A DNA stretch of 64,000 nt from Haloarcula halobia (GCF_029338255.1 NZ_CP119787.1:2480001-2544000); one strand, 5' to 3'; shown: positions 50,079 through 58,834, numbered from the stretch's first letter. Notes: a model not told the origin generated them from the letters alone. A program made the numbers and translations.

Positions 50079-51827
50079 TCACCCGCTCGTGACGTTCAGT
50101 TTGTTCTCCGAGATGTGGAGGTAGGTCAGCCGGACGATGTTAGTCTGGGGCGGGATGGCGCGCTGGCCCAGGAGCGCCTGGTCGTAGTGGACCGTCCCGC
50201 CGTTGTCCAGCTCGACGCTGCCGGCGACGATGCCGCCATAGAGGTGTGCCTTGCCGATGTAGACGTCGCTCGACCCGGTGATGCCTGCGGGCGCGTATAT
50301 GACCCCCTCGTAGCGGATAGTCGAGGAACCCGACCCGCTGATGCGGGTCGTGAAGTCGGACTTGCCGTAGAGCCAGAACTGCGAGGCGTTCTGGTTGTCC
50401 GCCACGTCGACGACGCCCCCGGAGTTGGGAATCGAGAGGTGCGCGCCGGTGGGACTGGTGGCCTCGCCCTGGACGAACACACGCACCTGTCCGTCACCCT
50501 GCACCTCGATGCGCCCGTCGTTCTTGATGTGGACGAAGTCCCGGACCGCGATGGTGACGTCGCCGCTCCCGGTGTCGAGCGTCAGCGTCCGGCCGTCGAG
50601 CGTCAGGCTGTCGAGGTAGTAGACGCCCTCGGTGAGCGTCTGGTCGCCGCTGTCGAGCGTGGTGCTCGTGATGGGGACGCCAGCGTCGCCGTTGTCGTTC
50701 TCGGCGCTCGCGTTGTCGACCTGCTGCTGGACGTAGCCGTCGACCGGCGCGGCGCCGTCGACACCGCCGATCTGGGTGACGCTCCCCTCGACGGTCCCCT
50801 TGATCTTCTTGCTCGAGGTGTACTCGACGCTGCCGTTGACCCACCCGCTCCCCTTGACCTCGACGCGGTCGCCGGAACGAATCGACCCGTTGACCTCGCT
50901 GTTGCCCGTGACGACGACGTCGCCCGCGGTGGTGACGGTGCCGAACGCGCCCCTCGTGTCGGCGTACGCGCCCGTCCCCACCGAGGAGTCGTAGCTGTCG
51001 GTCCGGGCGGGGTCGCCACCGTTGCCCGAGAGGCGGATCTCGCCGCCGGCGGACGTCGCGGCGACGGCGCTGGTCACCTCCCGCGGGCCGGTCGGGACGG
51101 TCAGCGTGGCGGTGACCCGCTGATTCGGGTGGTCGTAGGAGGCCTTCCCGTCGGTCCGCTCCTCGAAGTACCGGCCCCAGGCGCGGTAGTACTCGCTGGT
51201 GACGGTGACGTTGACGACGCCGGTCTCGAGGGGGTTCGTCCGGTCGGCGCTCGCGTCGGGGTAGACCTGGGTCGTCTCGCCGGGGGTCAGCGAGGCCCGG
51301 CCGGACAGCGTCGTGTCGCCGCTGACGGTGATCAGCGGGAGCGTCAGCGTCGCGTCACGGTAGTAGAACTCCGGCGGTGAGACCATCACGGTCCCGTTCC
51401 GGGATTTCTTCCAGACGCCGCCGCCCTGGTAGGCGACCTGGCGGTCCTCGTTCTCGTAGACGACGGCGCCGAGCGGGACGTCCAGCAGCGTCGTCGTCGT
51501 CGTCGGGGACGCCGAGGAGTTCGTGATGGTTATCTCCATCCGACCGGCCGCGTCGTCGACGCGGTACCGGGCACCCTGTACCCGCGAGAGCGACACCTGC
51601 TGGCCGTTCGAAGAGCCCAGTGCGACCATCGCCGCCTGGGAGTCCAGCTGTGTCATCACTTTCTCCGAACGCGAGACGTCCAGTCCCACCTCGGTGTCGG
51701 TCAGCGCCGTCGCGCCCAGCCCCACGACCAGCGTCGACCCGACGATAACCATGCTGAAGACGAGTAACAGTCCGAGCGGCGCGGACTGCGCACGCTGTCG
51801 ACCCTCGCGGCGACGCCAACCAGTCAT
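50079..51827 (-). CDS. large pilin-like protein with bactofilin-like domain, copy A
   Basis: The 582-aa protein opens with arginines and RAQSAPLGLLLVFSMVIVG, a pilin-style signal helix. Residues 60-230 are beta-rich (VAYQGGGVWKKSRNGTVMVSPPEF). Around residues 290-350 is a bactofilin/polymer-like beta-helix ladder (GNSEVNGSIRSGDRVEVKGS). The C-terminal part has another ladder and ends HISENKLNVTSG. It resembles bacterial PilX_N/DUF7305 proteins. Paralogue of the gene at 51982. Convergent to the pilin array; the ATG is downstream of an operator-like palindrome. Confidence 0.8.
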   Translation of the reverse strand: MTGWRRREGRQRAQSAPLGLLLVFSMVIVGSTLVVGLGATALTDTEVGLDVSRSEKVMTQLDSQAAMVALGSSNGQQVSLSRVQGARYRVDDAAGRMEITITNSSASPTTTTTLLDVPLGAVVYENEDRQVAYQGGGVWKKSRNGTVMVSPPEFYYRDATLTLPLITVSGDTTLSGRASLTPGETTQVYPDASADRTNPLETGVVNVTVTSEYYRAWGRYFEERTDGKASYDHPNQRVTATLTVPTGPREVTSAVAATSAGGEIRLSGNGGDPARTDSYDSSVGTGAYADTRGAFGTVTTAGDVVVTGNSEVNGSIRSGDRVEVKGSGWVNGSVEYTSSKKIKGTVEGSVTQIGGVDGAAPVDGYVQQQVDNASAENDNGDAGVPITSTTLDSGDQTLTEGVYYLDSLTLDGRTLTLDTGSGDVTIAVRDFVHIKNDGRIEVQGDGQVRVFVQGEATSPTGAHLSIPNSGGVVDVADNQNASQFWLYGKSDFTTRISGSGSSTIRYEGVIYAPAGITGSSDVYIGKAHLYGGIVAGSVELDNGGTVHYDQALLGQRAIPPQTNIVRLTYLHISENKLNVTSG

Positions 51828-51840
51828 TGCCGCCCCTTTG

Positions 51841-51859
51841 TTATCATGTGTGATAAATC
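51841..51859 (-). promoter_or_regulatory. TTATCA palindrome overlapping the promoter of copy A
   Basis: TTATCA (51841-51846), a TGTG spacer and TGATAA (51851-51856) form an inverted repeat 14-29 nt upstream of the ATG at 51827; the same bases contain the TATA-like TTTATC. The overlap of palindrome and TATA box is the geometry of a repressor site. Confidence 0.5.
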
Positions 51860-51981
51860 AAGTGGCCACCCGACGAATTCGTGCCGTGTGAAAACGCCGG
51901 CCGGGATATATACTCGCCGCTCCGGATATCAGACGTGAGGATTTCCCCTCCCCCGGACGACTCGACACCGGTCCCCGGCGG

Positions 51982-53766
51982 TCAATCCTCGAATCGCACC
52001 GTGTTCTCGGAGACGTGCACGTACGTTATCTTCACGACGTTCGCCTTCCGACTGACGACCTGCGTGTCTCCGAGTGCCTGGTCGTAGTGGATGCGGCCCT
52101 TGGTGTCGATATTCACGTCACCGGAGACGATGCCGCCATAGATGTCCCCGTTTTCGACCCGGGTTCCCCCTGGACCGCCAGCTCCGACAGGTGCCCAGAG
52201 CACGCCGGTGAACTGACCCCCGTCCACCGATGCGTTGAACGTGTCGTTCGCGTAGAAGCGGAGCTGTGGGGCGTCGTCGCCGGGGACGGAGACCGTGCCA
52301 CCGTGGACTCTGAGACCGGCGTCTCGCCATCCCGAGACGCTCACTTTGCCGTCGCTCGGGTTCGCCCCCATCGTCCGGACGTAGACGTTGACGCGATTGT
52401 CCCCCTGGACGTCGATGGTACCGCTCACGTCGACATACTCGTCGACGACGATGGTGATTGCGCCATCGTTCGTGTCGAGTTCTAGCGTCTCGCCACTGCC
52501 GAGGTCGATTCTCTCGAGGTGGTACCGCCCCGCGTTCTCGATCGTGACCGTCGACCGACTCGAGAAGTCGAGCGTGGGGTCCGGCCCGCCCGTTATCGCG
52601 TCGTAGGCGTCGTTCGCGTCGTCGTTGTCGTTGTCGTCTGCCACATCCTGTCCCATCGTGGCGACGAAGTGATTCAGCGGTGACCGCGTGTCGACACCCG
52701 AGATCTGCTCCTCGCTATCGTAGGAGGCGCTCCCGGACGCGGAGAAGCTGTCCGTCCAGTAGATGTCTCCGTTGATGTCGGCGCTGCCGGTGATGTCGAC
52801 GTCGGACCCAGAACGGATGTTCCCGTGGAAGTTTGCGTTGCCCTGATAGTCGACGGAGCCGCCGAACGTGACGTTCCCGTTCGACCCCGTGGCGCCGGAG
52901 GAGTACTGCGAACAGTAGTCGCCTGGCTCCGACGAGTTGTAGCTGTCAGTGTAAAACGGGTTCGATCCGGGCGAGTCCCCACACGGGCGCCCCCCGTTGC
53001 CCTGGACCTGGAGGCTTCCGGAGGAGAGCCCGGCGACCGCAGACGTGAGTTTGGTGGTTCCGATAGGCGTCACCAGGTCGATGGTCACCCGCTGGTTTGG
53101 GGGGTCGTAACTGACTTCGCCGTCGGTCCGCGTCTCGAAGTATTGCCCCCAGGCCCGGTAGTAGTCGCTCGTTATCGTGACGACGATGGTCCCGTTCTGA
53201 ATCGGGTTCGAGACGTCGACCTCGTTCGAGCTGGTCCGTCGAACCGACGCTCTCTCGCTCAGCGAGGTGTCACCCTCGACACTGATAATCGGGAACGTCA
53301 GCGTCGCGTTCCGGTAGTGAAACTCCGGCGGCGAGACCATCACCGACCCGCCGTCCGTCTCTTTCCAGACGCCACCGCCCTGATATGCGACGGTACTGCT
53401 CGCCCCAGTCGTGCGGACCGAACCGAGGTCACGGTCCACGAGCGTGACAGTTCCACTCGGTTTCTCGTGTTCGATAGTGACGTGCCCGGCAGTCTCGTCC
53501 AATACGTACCCGTCGTTCACCCCGCCCGGGATGTGAACAGTCTGTGCGTTCGAACTGCCGAGCGCGACCAGCGCCGTCTCGGAGTCCAGCTGCGTCAGGG
53601 CTTGTTCTGCCCGTTCGTTTGCCAGCTGGTCTTGCGTCGTCGTAATCGCTCCCGACCCCAGCGCGACGACCGCCGTCGCGCCGATAAACATCACTGCGAA
53701 CACCAGCAAGAGGCCCAGGGGCGCGCTCTGTGCCCGGGTTCCCAACGGCGGCTCTCTGGACCCCAT
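51982..53766 (-). CDS. large pilin-like protein with bactofilin-like domain, copy B
   Basis: The 594-aa paralogue of copy A begins MGSREPPLGTRAQSAPLGLL, continuing as a pilin helix VFAVMFIGATAVVALG. The shared pieces are VAYQGGGVWKETDGGSVMVSPPEFHYR, the SSDYYRAWGQYFETRTDGEVSYDPPNQ-type block, the ladder NIRSGSDVDITGSADINGD and the end YGGIVSGDVNIDTKGRIHYD. It also carries a Cys-containing insert (PCGDSPGSN, GDYCSQYSSG) absent from copy A. Both copies face the same way, 155 nt apart. Confidence 0.8.
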   Translation of the reverse strand: MGSREPPLGTRAQSAPLGLLLVFAVMFIGATAVVALGSGAITTTQDQLANERAEQALTQLDSETALVALGSSNAQTVHIPGGVNDGYVLDETAGHVTIEHEKPSGTVTLVDRDLGSVRTTGASSTVAYQGGGVWKETDGGSVMVSPPEFHYRNATLTFPIISVEGDTSLSERASVRRTSSNEVDVSNPIQNGTIVVTITSDYYRAWGQYFETRTDGEVSYDPPNQRVTIDLVTPIGTTKLTSAVAGLSSGSLQVQGNGGRPCGDSPGSNPFYTDSYNSSEPGDYCSQYSSGATGSNGNVTFGGSVDYQGNANFHGNIRSGSDVDITGSADINGDIYWTDSFSASGSASYDSEEQISGVDTRSPLNHFVATMGQDVADDNDNDDANDAYDAITGGPDPTLDFSSRSTVTIENAGRYHLERIDLGSGETLELDTNDGAITIVVDEYVDVSGTIDVQGDNRVNVYVRTMGANPSDGKVSVSGWRDAGLRVHGGTVSVPGDDAPQLRFYANDTFNASVDGGQFTGVLWAPVGAGGPGGTRVENGDIYGGIVSGDVNIDTKGRIHYDQALGDTQVVSRKANVVKITYVHVSENTVRFED

Positions 53767-53790
53767 ACTTCTTTCAGGATTCTATCGCTT

Positions 53791-53800
53791 ACTTAATAAG
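53791..53800 (-). promoter_or_regulatory. TATA box of copy B
   Basis: CTTATTAAGT on the minus strand lies 25-34 nt before the ATG at 53766. Its symmetric AT-rich form is distinct from the TTATCA palindrome upstream of copy A. Confidence 0.55.
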
Positions 53801-53878
53801 TTCGGTGGCTCGGCTATCACTTTAGAGACTAACCGACAATCGCCGGGCACGAGCGCCCGTCGGTAGGCCGTGATCGGG

Positions 53879-54427
53879 TCACTCGTACGTGACGGTAGTC
53901 TGTGACGGCGCCGGTCGCAGGACGTAACTCGTGGCAGCACCGCGCTGGACGGGGCGGAGGCCTGCCGTGAGAATGGTGGCGTCGCCGGTCCCGATCTCGA
54001 ACGGCGCGCCGAACCTCAGTGGACCGTCGTCGGGCGTCGTGACCATCGCCTCACGGCCGTCTGTCAGTGCGGCGTCGATGCGGGCGACCACGAGCTTGAG
54101 ATAGACGTACTGGCCGGTCATCAGCTCCTGTTCGAACGCGAAGGCGGTCCCGTCGTCGGCTACCTCGACCAGGTCCACCGACGCGTCCTCGATGGAAAAG
54201 AGCAGCTCGGCGCCCTCGTGTTCCTCCGTCTCGGTGGCAGCTGCCGCCGGGAGCACGCGCAACTCGCTGACCGTGACGACACAGGAGTCGAAGTCCGCGA
54301 CGGCGTCCGAGGCGTCCCGGAACCGCGTCACGAGGAGGCCCGTCTCGCCGTTCCGGCCAGGACAGCCCGCGAGCGCACCGCTGCCGGCCACGAAGCCGGC
54401 CGTCCGGAGGAAATCGCGGCGCTGCAT
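53879..54427 (-). CDS. Tat-exported lipoprotein with DUF4382 domain
   Basis: From ATG at 54427 the 182-aa protein begins MQRRDFLRTAGFVAGSGAL with a twin arginine and a lipobox ending in Cys22 (LAGCPG). The body is an Ig/beta-sandwich like DUF4382 (DFDSCVVTVSELRVLPA, DLVEVADDGTAFAFEQELM, GQYVYLKLVVARIDAAL). The upstream extension of the frame is shadow sequence. A substrate-binding or adhesion role outside the cell is possible. Confidence 0.8.
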   Translation of the reverse strand: MQRRDFLRTAGFVAGSGALAGCPGRNGETGLLVTRFRDASDAVADFDSCVVTVSELRVLPAAAATETEEHEGAELLFSIEDASVDLVEVADDGTAFAFEQELMTGQYVYLKLVVARIDAALTDGREAMVTTPDDGPLRFGAPFEIGTGDATILTAGLRPVQRGAATSYVLRPAPSQTTVTYE

Positions 54428-54655
54428 ACCGAGGTAGTACACGAGTCCGTTATAAAGGTCTGCTGCCCGCTCCCGCGAGATAGAAACCGTTTTGTCGGGC
54501 CGGCGACGACGACCCGGTGGGAACAGCACGACCGCAAATCTGACACGCCGTGGGCTTCCATGGCTCGGGATTGCGGCCGTGTTCGGCATCAGCCGATGCC
54601 AATACGCCTCGCTACCGGTTAGCGACGAGCGGTCTGTGCCGTTCCAACCAGAACT

Positions 54656-55120
54656 ATGGCACGAATGCACACACGCCGCCGCGGCTCGTCCGACTCGGAC
54701 AAGCCCGTGGCAGACGAACCCCCCGAGTGGAGCGACGTCGACGAGGACGCCATCGAGGACCGCGTCGTCGAACTCGCCGAACAGGGCCACTCGCCCAGCG
54801 AGATCGGCCTGCAGCTGCGCGACGAGGGCGTTCAGGGCACCCCCGTCCCGAACGTCAAACTCGCGACCGGCAAGAAGGTCACCGAGATCCTCGAGGACAA
54901 CGACGCCGACCCCGACCTCCCCGAGGACCTGCGGAACCTCATGGAGCGGGCCGTCCGACTCCGTGAGCACATGGACGAGAACCCCGGCGACCACCAGAAC
55001 AAGCGTGCGCTCCAGAACACGCAGTCGAAGATCCGCCGGCTCGTCGACTACTACCGCGGTGACGAGCTCGACGAAGAGTTCACCTACAGCTACGACGAGG
55101 CCGTCGAACTCCTCGACTGA
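54656..55120 (+). CDS. rps15: small-subunit ribosomal protein uS15
   Basis: At 154 aa it is the archaeal/eukaryotic form with an N-terminal extension (MARMHTRRRGSSDSDKPVAD) before the four-helix S15 core. The C-terminal part has HMDENPGDHQNKRALQNTQS and RLVDYYRGDELDEEF, the conserved rRNA-binding helices. It is first in the cluster rps15 / RecJ-like / pcc1 / rps3ae; its stop overlaps the next ATG by 1 nt. Confidence 0.96.
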   Translation: MARMHTRRRGSSDSDKPVADEPPEWSDVDEDAIEDRVVELAEQGHSPSEIGLQLRDEGVQGTPVPNVKLATGKKVTEILEDNDADPDLPEDLRNLMERAVRLREHMDENPGDHQNKRALQNTQSKIRRLVDYYRGDELDEEFTYSYDEAVELLD

Positions 55121-56238
55121 TGTCGGCGACCGGTCGGGACAGCGCGCCAGCCCACGCCGCCAGTGACCTCGCCGCGTCGCTGCGCGAGGCCGCCTTCGTG
55201 CGCCTCGTCAGCGGTGCGTCCGGCGCGTCGCTGGCCGCGACTGGCGTCCTGGCGCGGGCGCTCGACGACGACGGCACGCCGTTCCAGGCGAGTGTCGTCG
55301 GGCCCTTCGCCGACTCCGACCGGACCACCGACGCCGACTGCGTGGTCGCGCTCGGCCACACCGTCCCGAACGCGGACGTCACGCTCACCGGCCGGGTGGC
55401 CGTGACGGCCTTCGAGACGGCCCGGGAGCTCGGCGCGTCGACGTCCCCGACCCTCGCGCTGGCCGGCACCCTCGCCGCGGGGCAGGTCGACGGGACGGTC
55501 GCCGAAGCCGCCGAACGCGCCGGTCTCGACCGGCGCCCTGGCGTCGCCGTCCCCGTGGCGGACCTCGCCGACGGACTGGCCCACTCGACGCTCCTGTCTG
55601 GGCCGTTCTCCGGCGACGAGGAGCGTGCACGGGCGACACTCGCCGACCTCGACCTGCCCGCCAAATTGGGTGCGGACGACCACCGGCGCGTCGCGTCGCT
55701 GGTCGCGCTGGCGGTGACGGGCGCCGAGACGGCGTCCGAGCGCGCCACGACGGCGGTCCAGCGGGTGCTTCGCCCCTACACCGGCGGCCCGTTCGAGACG
55801 GTCGGTGGCTACGCCGACGTCCTCGACGCCGCCGCCAGGACGCGGCCCGGCGCCGGCATCGCGCTGGCGCTGGGCCACGACAGCGTCTGCGAGGACGCGC
55901 TGGCCGCGTGGCGACGACACGCGAGTCGCGCCCACGAGGCCGTCCGCGAGGCGACGACCGGCCGCTACGAGGGTCTGTACGTCGCGCGCGGCGACGCGAT
56001 GCCCGTCGGCACCGTCGCCAGACTCGTCGCGGACTTCCACTCGCCCGAACCCGTCACCCTCGTCGTCACGGACGGCGAGGCGGCGGTGCGGGCGACCGAT
56101 GGCCGGGACGTGGCCGCACCGCTCCGGGCCGCGACAGACGCCGTCGGCGGCCGCAGCGTCGAGACAGACGCCGGCGCGCGGGCGCGGTTCGACGTCTCCA
56201 CGGCCGACCTCATCGAAGCGTTCAGGGAGGCCCTATGA
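55120..56238 (+). CDS. RecJ/Cdc45-like protein without the DHH catalytic motif
   Basis: The 372-aa protein is annotated in relatives as archaeal RecJ-like exonuclease. It has the alternating alpha/beta core of the DHH family (VRLVSGASGASLAATGVLARAL, ADCVVALGHTVPNADVTL) and a DHHA1-like end (SVCEDALAAWRRHASRAHEA). The expected Asp-x-Asp of motif I and the DHH triad of motif III are not present. This resembles catalytically dead archaeal Cdc45/RecJ partners of GINS. It may be a structural replisome protein or a KEOPS or ribosome-linked factor, given its neighbours. Confidence 0.75.
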   Translation: MSATGRDSAPAHAASDLAASLREAAFVRLVSGASGASLAATGVLARALDDDGTPFQASVVGPFADSDRTTDADCVVALGHTVPNADVTLTGRVAVTAFETARELGASTSPTLALAGTLAAGQVDGTVAEAAERAGLDRRPGVAVPVADLADGLAHSTLLSGPFSGDEERARATLADLDLPAKLGADDHRRVASLVALAVTGAETASERATTAVQRVLRPYTGGPFETVGGYADVLDAAARTRPGAGIALALGHDSVCEDALAAWRRHASRAHEAVREATTGRYEGLYVARGDAMPVGTVARLVADFHSPEPVTLVVTDGEAAVRATDGRDVAAPLRAATDAVGGRSVETDAGARARFDVSTADLIEAFREAL

Positions 56239-56474
56239 GACGCGCTGAAGTCCGCACGACACACGGGTCCGCCGACGCCGCAGCACGCGTCGCGGCCGCA
56301 CTCCGGCCCGACAACACCGACGAGATGGACACGCGCGTCGACGACGACGCCGTCGTGACCACCGTCGAACGCGAAACCACGGGCGGCCTGCAGTCGACCG
56401 TCGACGACTACGTCGTCAACCTCAGAGTCGCAGCACAGCTTACGAACGACACCACAGAATCCAACCATGAGTGA
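56235..56474 (+). CDS. pcc1: KEOPS complex subunit Pcc1
   Basis: The 79-aa protein begins MRRAEVRTTHGSADAAARVA and has the Pcc1 fold: a beta-strand, helix with ALRPDNTDEM, and TTVERETTGGLQSTVDDYVV. Pcc1 dimerises and activates Kae1 in tRNA t6A synthesis. The ATG is inside the RecJ-like stop region (4-nt overlap), and its stop overlaps the eS1 start by 8 nt, so it is strongly coupled. It is too short to be obvious in automated tracks. Confidence 0.9.
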   Translation: MRRAEVRTTHGSADAAARVAAALRPDNTDEMDTRVDDDAVVTTVERETTGGLQSTVDDYVVNLRVAAQLTNDTTESNHE

Positions 56475-57111
56475 ACGAAGCGTCTCCAAGCGCAAGCAGC
56501 AAAAGCGGTGGTACACCGTGCTCGCTCCCGAACAGTTCGACCGGGAGGAGCTCGGGCGCACACCCGCAGACGAACCGGACCAGGTGCTCGGTCGCACCAT
56601 CGAAACCACGCTGGGCGAACTGAACAACGACGCCAGCGAGAACAACACGAAGCTGACCTTCAAGATCAACGAGGTCGCGAGCGACTCCGCGTACACGGAG
56701 TTCGTCAAGCACGAGCTGACGCGGGACTACCTGCGCTCGCTCGTCCGGCGCGGTTCCTCGAAGATCGAAGCCTTCGTCACCGTGCTGACGACGGACGACT
56801 ACCGCGTCCAGATTCAGCCCGTCGCGGTCACGACCAAGAAGGCCGACGCCTCCCAGGAGAAGGCCATCCGCCGGACGATGATCGACCTCGTCAGGGAGAC
56901 GGCCAAGGACCGCACCTTCGAGGAGGTCGTCGACAGCGTCGTCGAGGGACGGCTCTCCTCGGCCATCTACGGCGAGGCCAAGGACATCTACCCCCTGCGG
57001 CGCGTCGAGATCCAGAAGACCACCCTCGAGGCTCGTCCCGAGGAAGTCGCCGCCGAGGAAGAGGCCGCCGTGGACGTCGACGAGGAGGACGTCGACGTCG
57101 ACGAGGCCTGA
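56467..57111 (+). CDS. rps3ae: small-subunit ribosomal protein eS1 (S3Ae)
   Basis: The 214-aa archaeal/eukaryotic-specific ribosomal protein has the typical start SERSVSKRKQQKRWYTVLAP, the segment TLGELNNDASENNTKLTFKI and VRRGSSKIEAFVTVLTTDDY. An acidic tail (EEEAAVDVDEEDVDVDEA) is a halophilic addition. It overlaps pcc1 and probably ends the operon; a TTTTCT run follows within 20 nt. Confidence 0.96.
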   Translation: MSERSVSKRKQQKRWYTVLAPEQFDREELGRTPADEPDQVLGRTIETTLGELNNDASENNTKLTFKINEVASDSAYTEFVKHELTRDYLRSLVRRGSSKIEAFVTVLTTDDYRVQIQPVAVTTKKADASQEKAIRRTMIDLVRETAKDRTFEEVVDSVVEGRLSSAIYGEAKDIYPLRRVEIQKTTLEARPEEVAAEEEAAVDVDEEDVDVDEA

Positions 57112-57201
57112 GCCGGTCGCAACTCACTTTTCTGCGGGGGAGTCGTGGCTCGTACTCACCAGCAGGCACCCGACGCAGCGACGCGAATCGAGCCCGTCCG
57201 C

Positions 57202-57627
57202 TCAGTCTGACCCCGGGGTCACGACCACGGTCCCGACCATCCCGCCGCGCTCGTGGGGGATACAGAAGTAGGGGTACTCCCCCTCGACCTCGAAGGTGTG
57301 CTCGTAGGACTGCCCCTCGAACAGTGTCCCGCGGTTGCTGTTGCCCCAGGACTTCCGGGCGGACTCCTCGGAGTCGAAGTCACCCGACGCGAAGAACGCG
57401 GCACCGTCGGGGAGTTGCCCCTCGTAGGCCGTGACCGTGTGGCCCTGCTTGCTCGTGTTCAGCCACGTGAGCGTCGTCCCCGGTTCGATTTCGATGCGCT
57501 GGGGTCGGAAGGCCCGCGCCGACATCCCGACGTCGTAGTCCTGGGTCCCGCTGCTCCCGCCGATACACCCCGCGAGGCCGGCCACCGCGGCCGGTCCGAC
57601 CGTCCGGAGGAAGGCCCGACGCTCCAT
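57202..57627 (-). CDS. hcy: halocyanin-type blue copper protein
   Basis: The 141-aa protein starts MERRAFLRTVGPAAVAGLAGC, a Tat and lipobox signal with Cys21 anchoring it to the outer face of the membrane. The type 1 copper site is His63 (GHTVTAYE), Cys122, His125 and Met130 in YFCIPHERGGM. It carries electrons between respiratory complexes, possibly to the terminal oxidase in this window. Monocistronic. Confidence 0.92.
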   Translation of the reverse strand: MERRAFLRTVGPAAVAGLAGCIGGSSGTQDYDVGMSARAFRPQRIEIEPGTTLTWLNTSKQGHTVTAYEGQLPDGAAFFASGDFDSEESARKSWGNSNRGTLFEGQSYEHTFEVEGEYPYFCIPHERGGMVGTVVVTPGSD

Positions 57628-57676
57628 GGCCGGGAGTGAGGCCTACGCGACTAAAGACCGCTCGGTTCCGACCCGG

Positions 57677-58834
57677 TCAGTCCCGGAAGGTCAGGCCGTC
57701 GCGCAGGACCCTCGCGTCGGCCAGGAGCGCGTCCCGGTCGGCGTCGGTCGCGCCGGTCAGCGTGACGTGGCCCATCTTCCGCAGGTCGTAGACCTCGCGC
57801 TTGCCGTACCAGTGCAGGTGGGCCCGCGGGGTCGAGAGCACCTCGCGCTCGCCGTGGAGTTCGGCGGCCTGGCGCTCCGCGACGTCCCCGAGGATGTTGG
57901 TCGAGACGGCCGACGAGCGGAGGTCGGTGGGCCCCAGCGGGAGGCCAGCGACGGCCCGGACGTGCTGTTCGAACTGGGAGGTGTGACACCCCTCGATGGT
58001 CCAGTGCCCGGAGTTGTGGGGGCGCGGCGCGATCTCGTTGAGCAGGATCTCGTCGTCGCTCGTCTGGAACAGTTCGATGCCGAAGACGCCGCGGCCCTCC
58101 ATCACGTCGAGGACGTCGAGAGCCACCTGTCGGGCGCGCTCGCGGACGGCCGCGTCGGCGCGGGCGGGAGCGACCGACTCCCGGAGGATCTCTTCCTCGT
58201 GGACGGTCTCGGTGACGGGGTAGGTGTCGCGCTCGCCGTCGCCCCGACAGCCCATCACGGCGAGTTCGCGCTCGAAGTCGACCATCTCCTCGACCATCGC
58301 CGGCCCCGCGATGTCCGCGACGGCGTCCGCGACGTCCCCGGGGCCCTCGACGGGCACGTTCCCGCGGCCGTCGTAGCCGCCGGTCCGGGCCTTGAGCATC
58401 GCCGGGTAACCCAGCTCCTCGCAGGCGTCCCGGAGGTCGTCGGCCGTCTCGACGGCACGGTACTCGGGGACCGGCACCCCTGCCTCGGAGAGGCGGCGCT
58501 TCTGGACGAGCTTGTCCTGGATGGTCCGCAGCGTTGCCGGGTTGGGGTGGACCGGCGTGCCCGTCTCGGCGGCGACGGCCTCGAGCACGTCCGGGTCGGC
58601 CAGCTCGATCTCGAAGGTGAGGTAGTCCGACCGCTCGGCCAGCTGGCGGAACGTCTCGCGGTCCTCGAACCCGCCGACCAGCTGGTCGCGGACCACCGGC
58701 GCGGCCGGGCAGTCCGGCGTCGGGTCGGCGACGACCAGTTCCAGCCCCAGGGGGGCCGCGGCCTCCCCCATCATGCGCCCGAGCTGGCCACCGCCGACCA
58801 CGCCGACGGTCGGTCCCGGCGAGGTGAGTGTCAT
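57677..58834 (-). CDS. purK: 5-(carboxyamino)imidazole ribonucleotide synthase
   Basis: PurK carboxylates AIR with ATP and bicarbonate in purine synthesis. The 385-aa protein has the ATP-grasp layout: N-terminal VGVVGGGQLGRMMGEAAAP, central KARTGGYDGRGNVPVEGP and C-terminal EIAPRPHNSGHWTIEGC followed by SQFEQHVRAVAGLPL. The partner PurE is not nearby. Its ATG at 58834 is 50 nt downstream of the Agl23-like gene on the same strand. Confidence 0.95.
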   Translation of the reverse strand: MTLTSPGPTVGVVGGGQLGRMMGEAAAPLGLELVVADPTPDCPAAPVVRDQLVGGFEDRETFRQLAERSDYLTFEIELADPDVLEAVAAETGTPVHPNPATLRTIQDKLVQKRRLSEAGVPVPEYRAVETADDLRDACEELGYPAMLKARTGGYDGRGNVPVEGPGDVADAVADIAGPAMVEEMVDFERELAVMGCRGDGERDTYPVTETVHEEEILRESVAPARADAAVRERARQVALDVLDVMEGRGVFGIELFQTSDDEILLNEIAPRPHNSGHWTIEGCHTSQFEQHVRAVAGLPLGPTDLRSSAVSTNILGDVAERQAAELHGEREVLSTPRAHLHWYGKREVYDLRKMGHVTLTGATDADRDALLADARVLRDGLTFRD

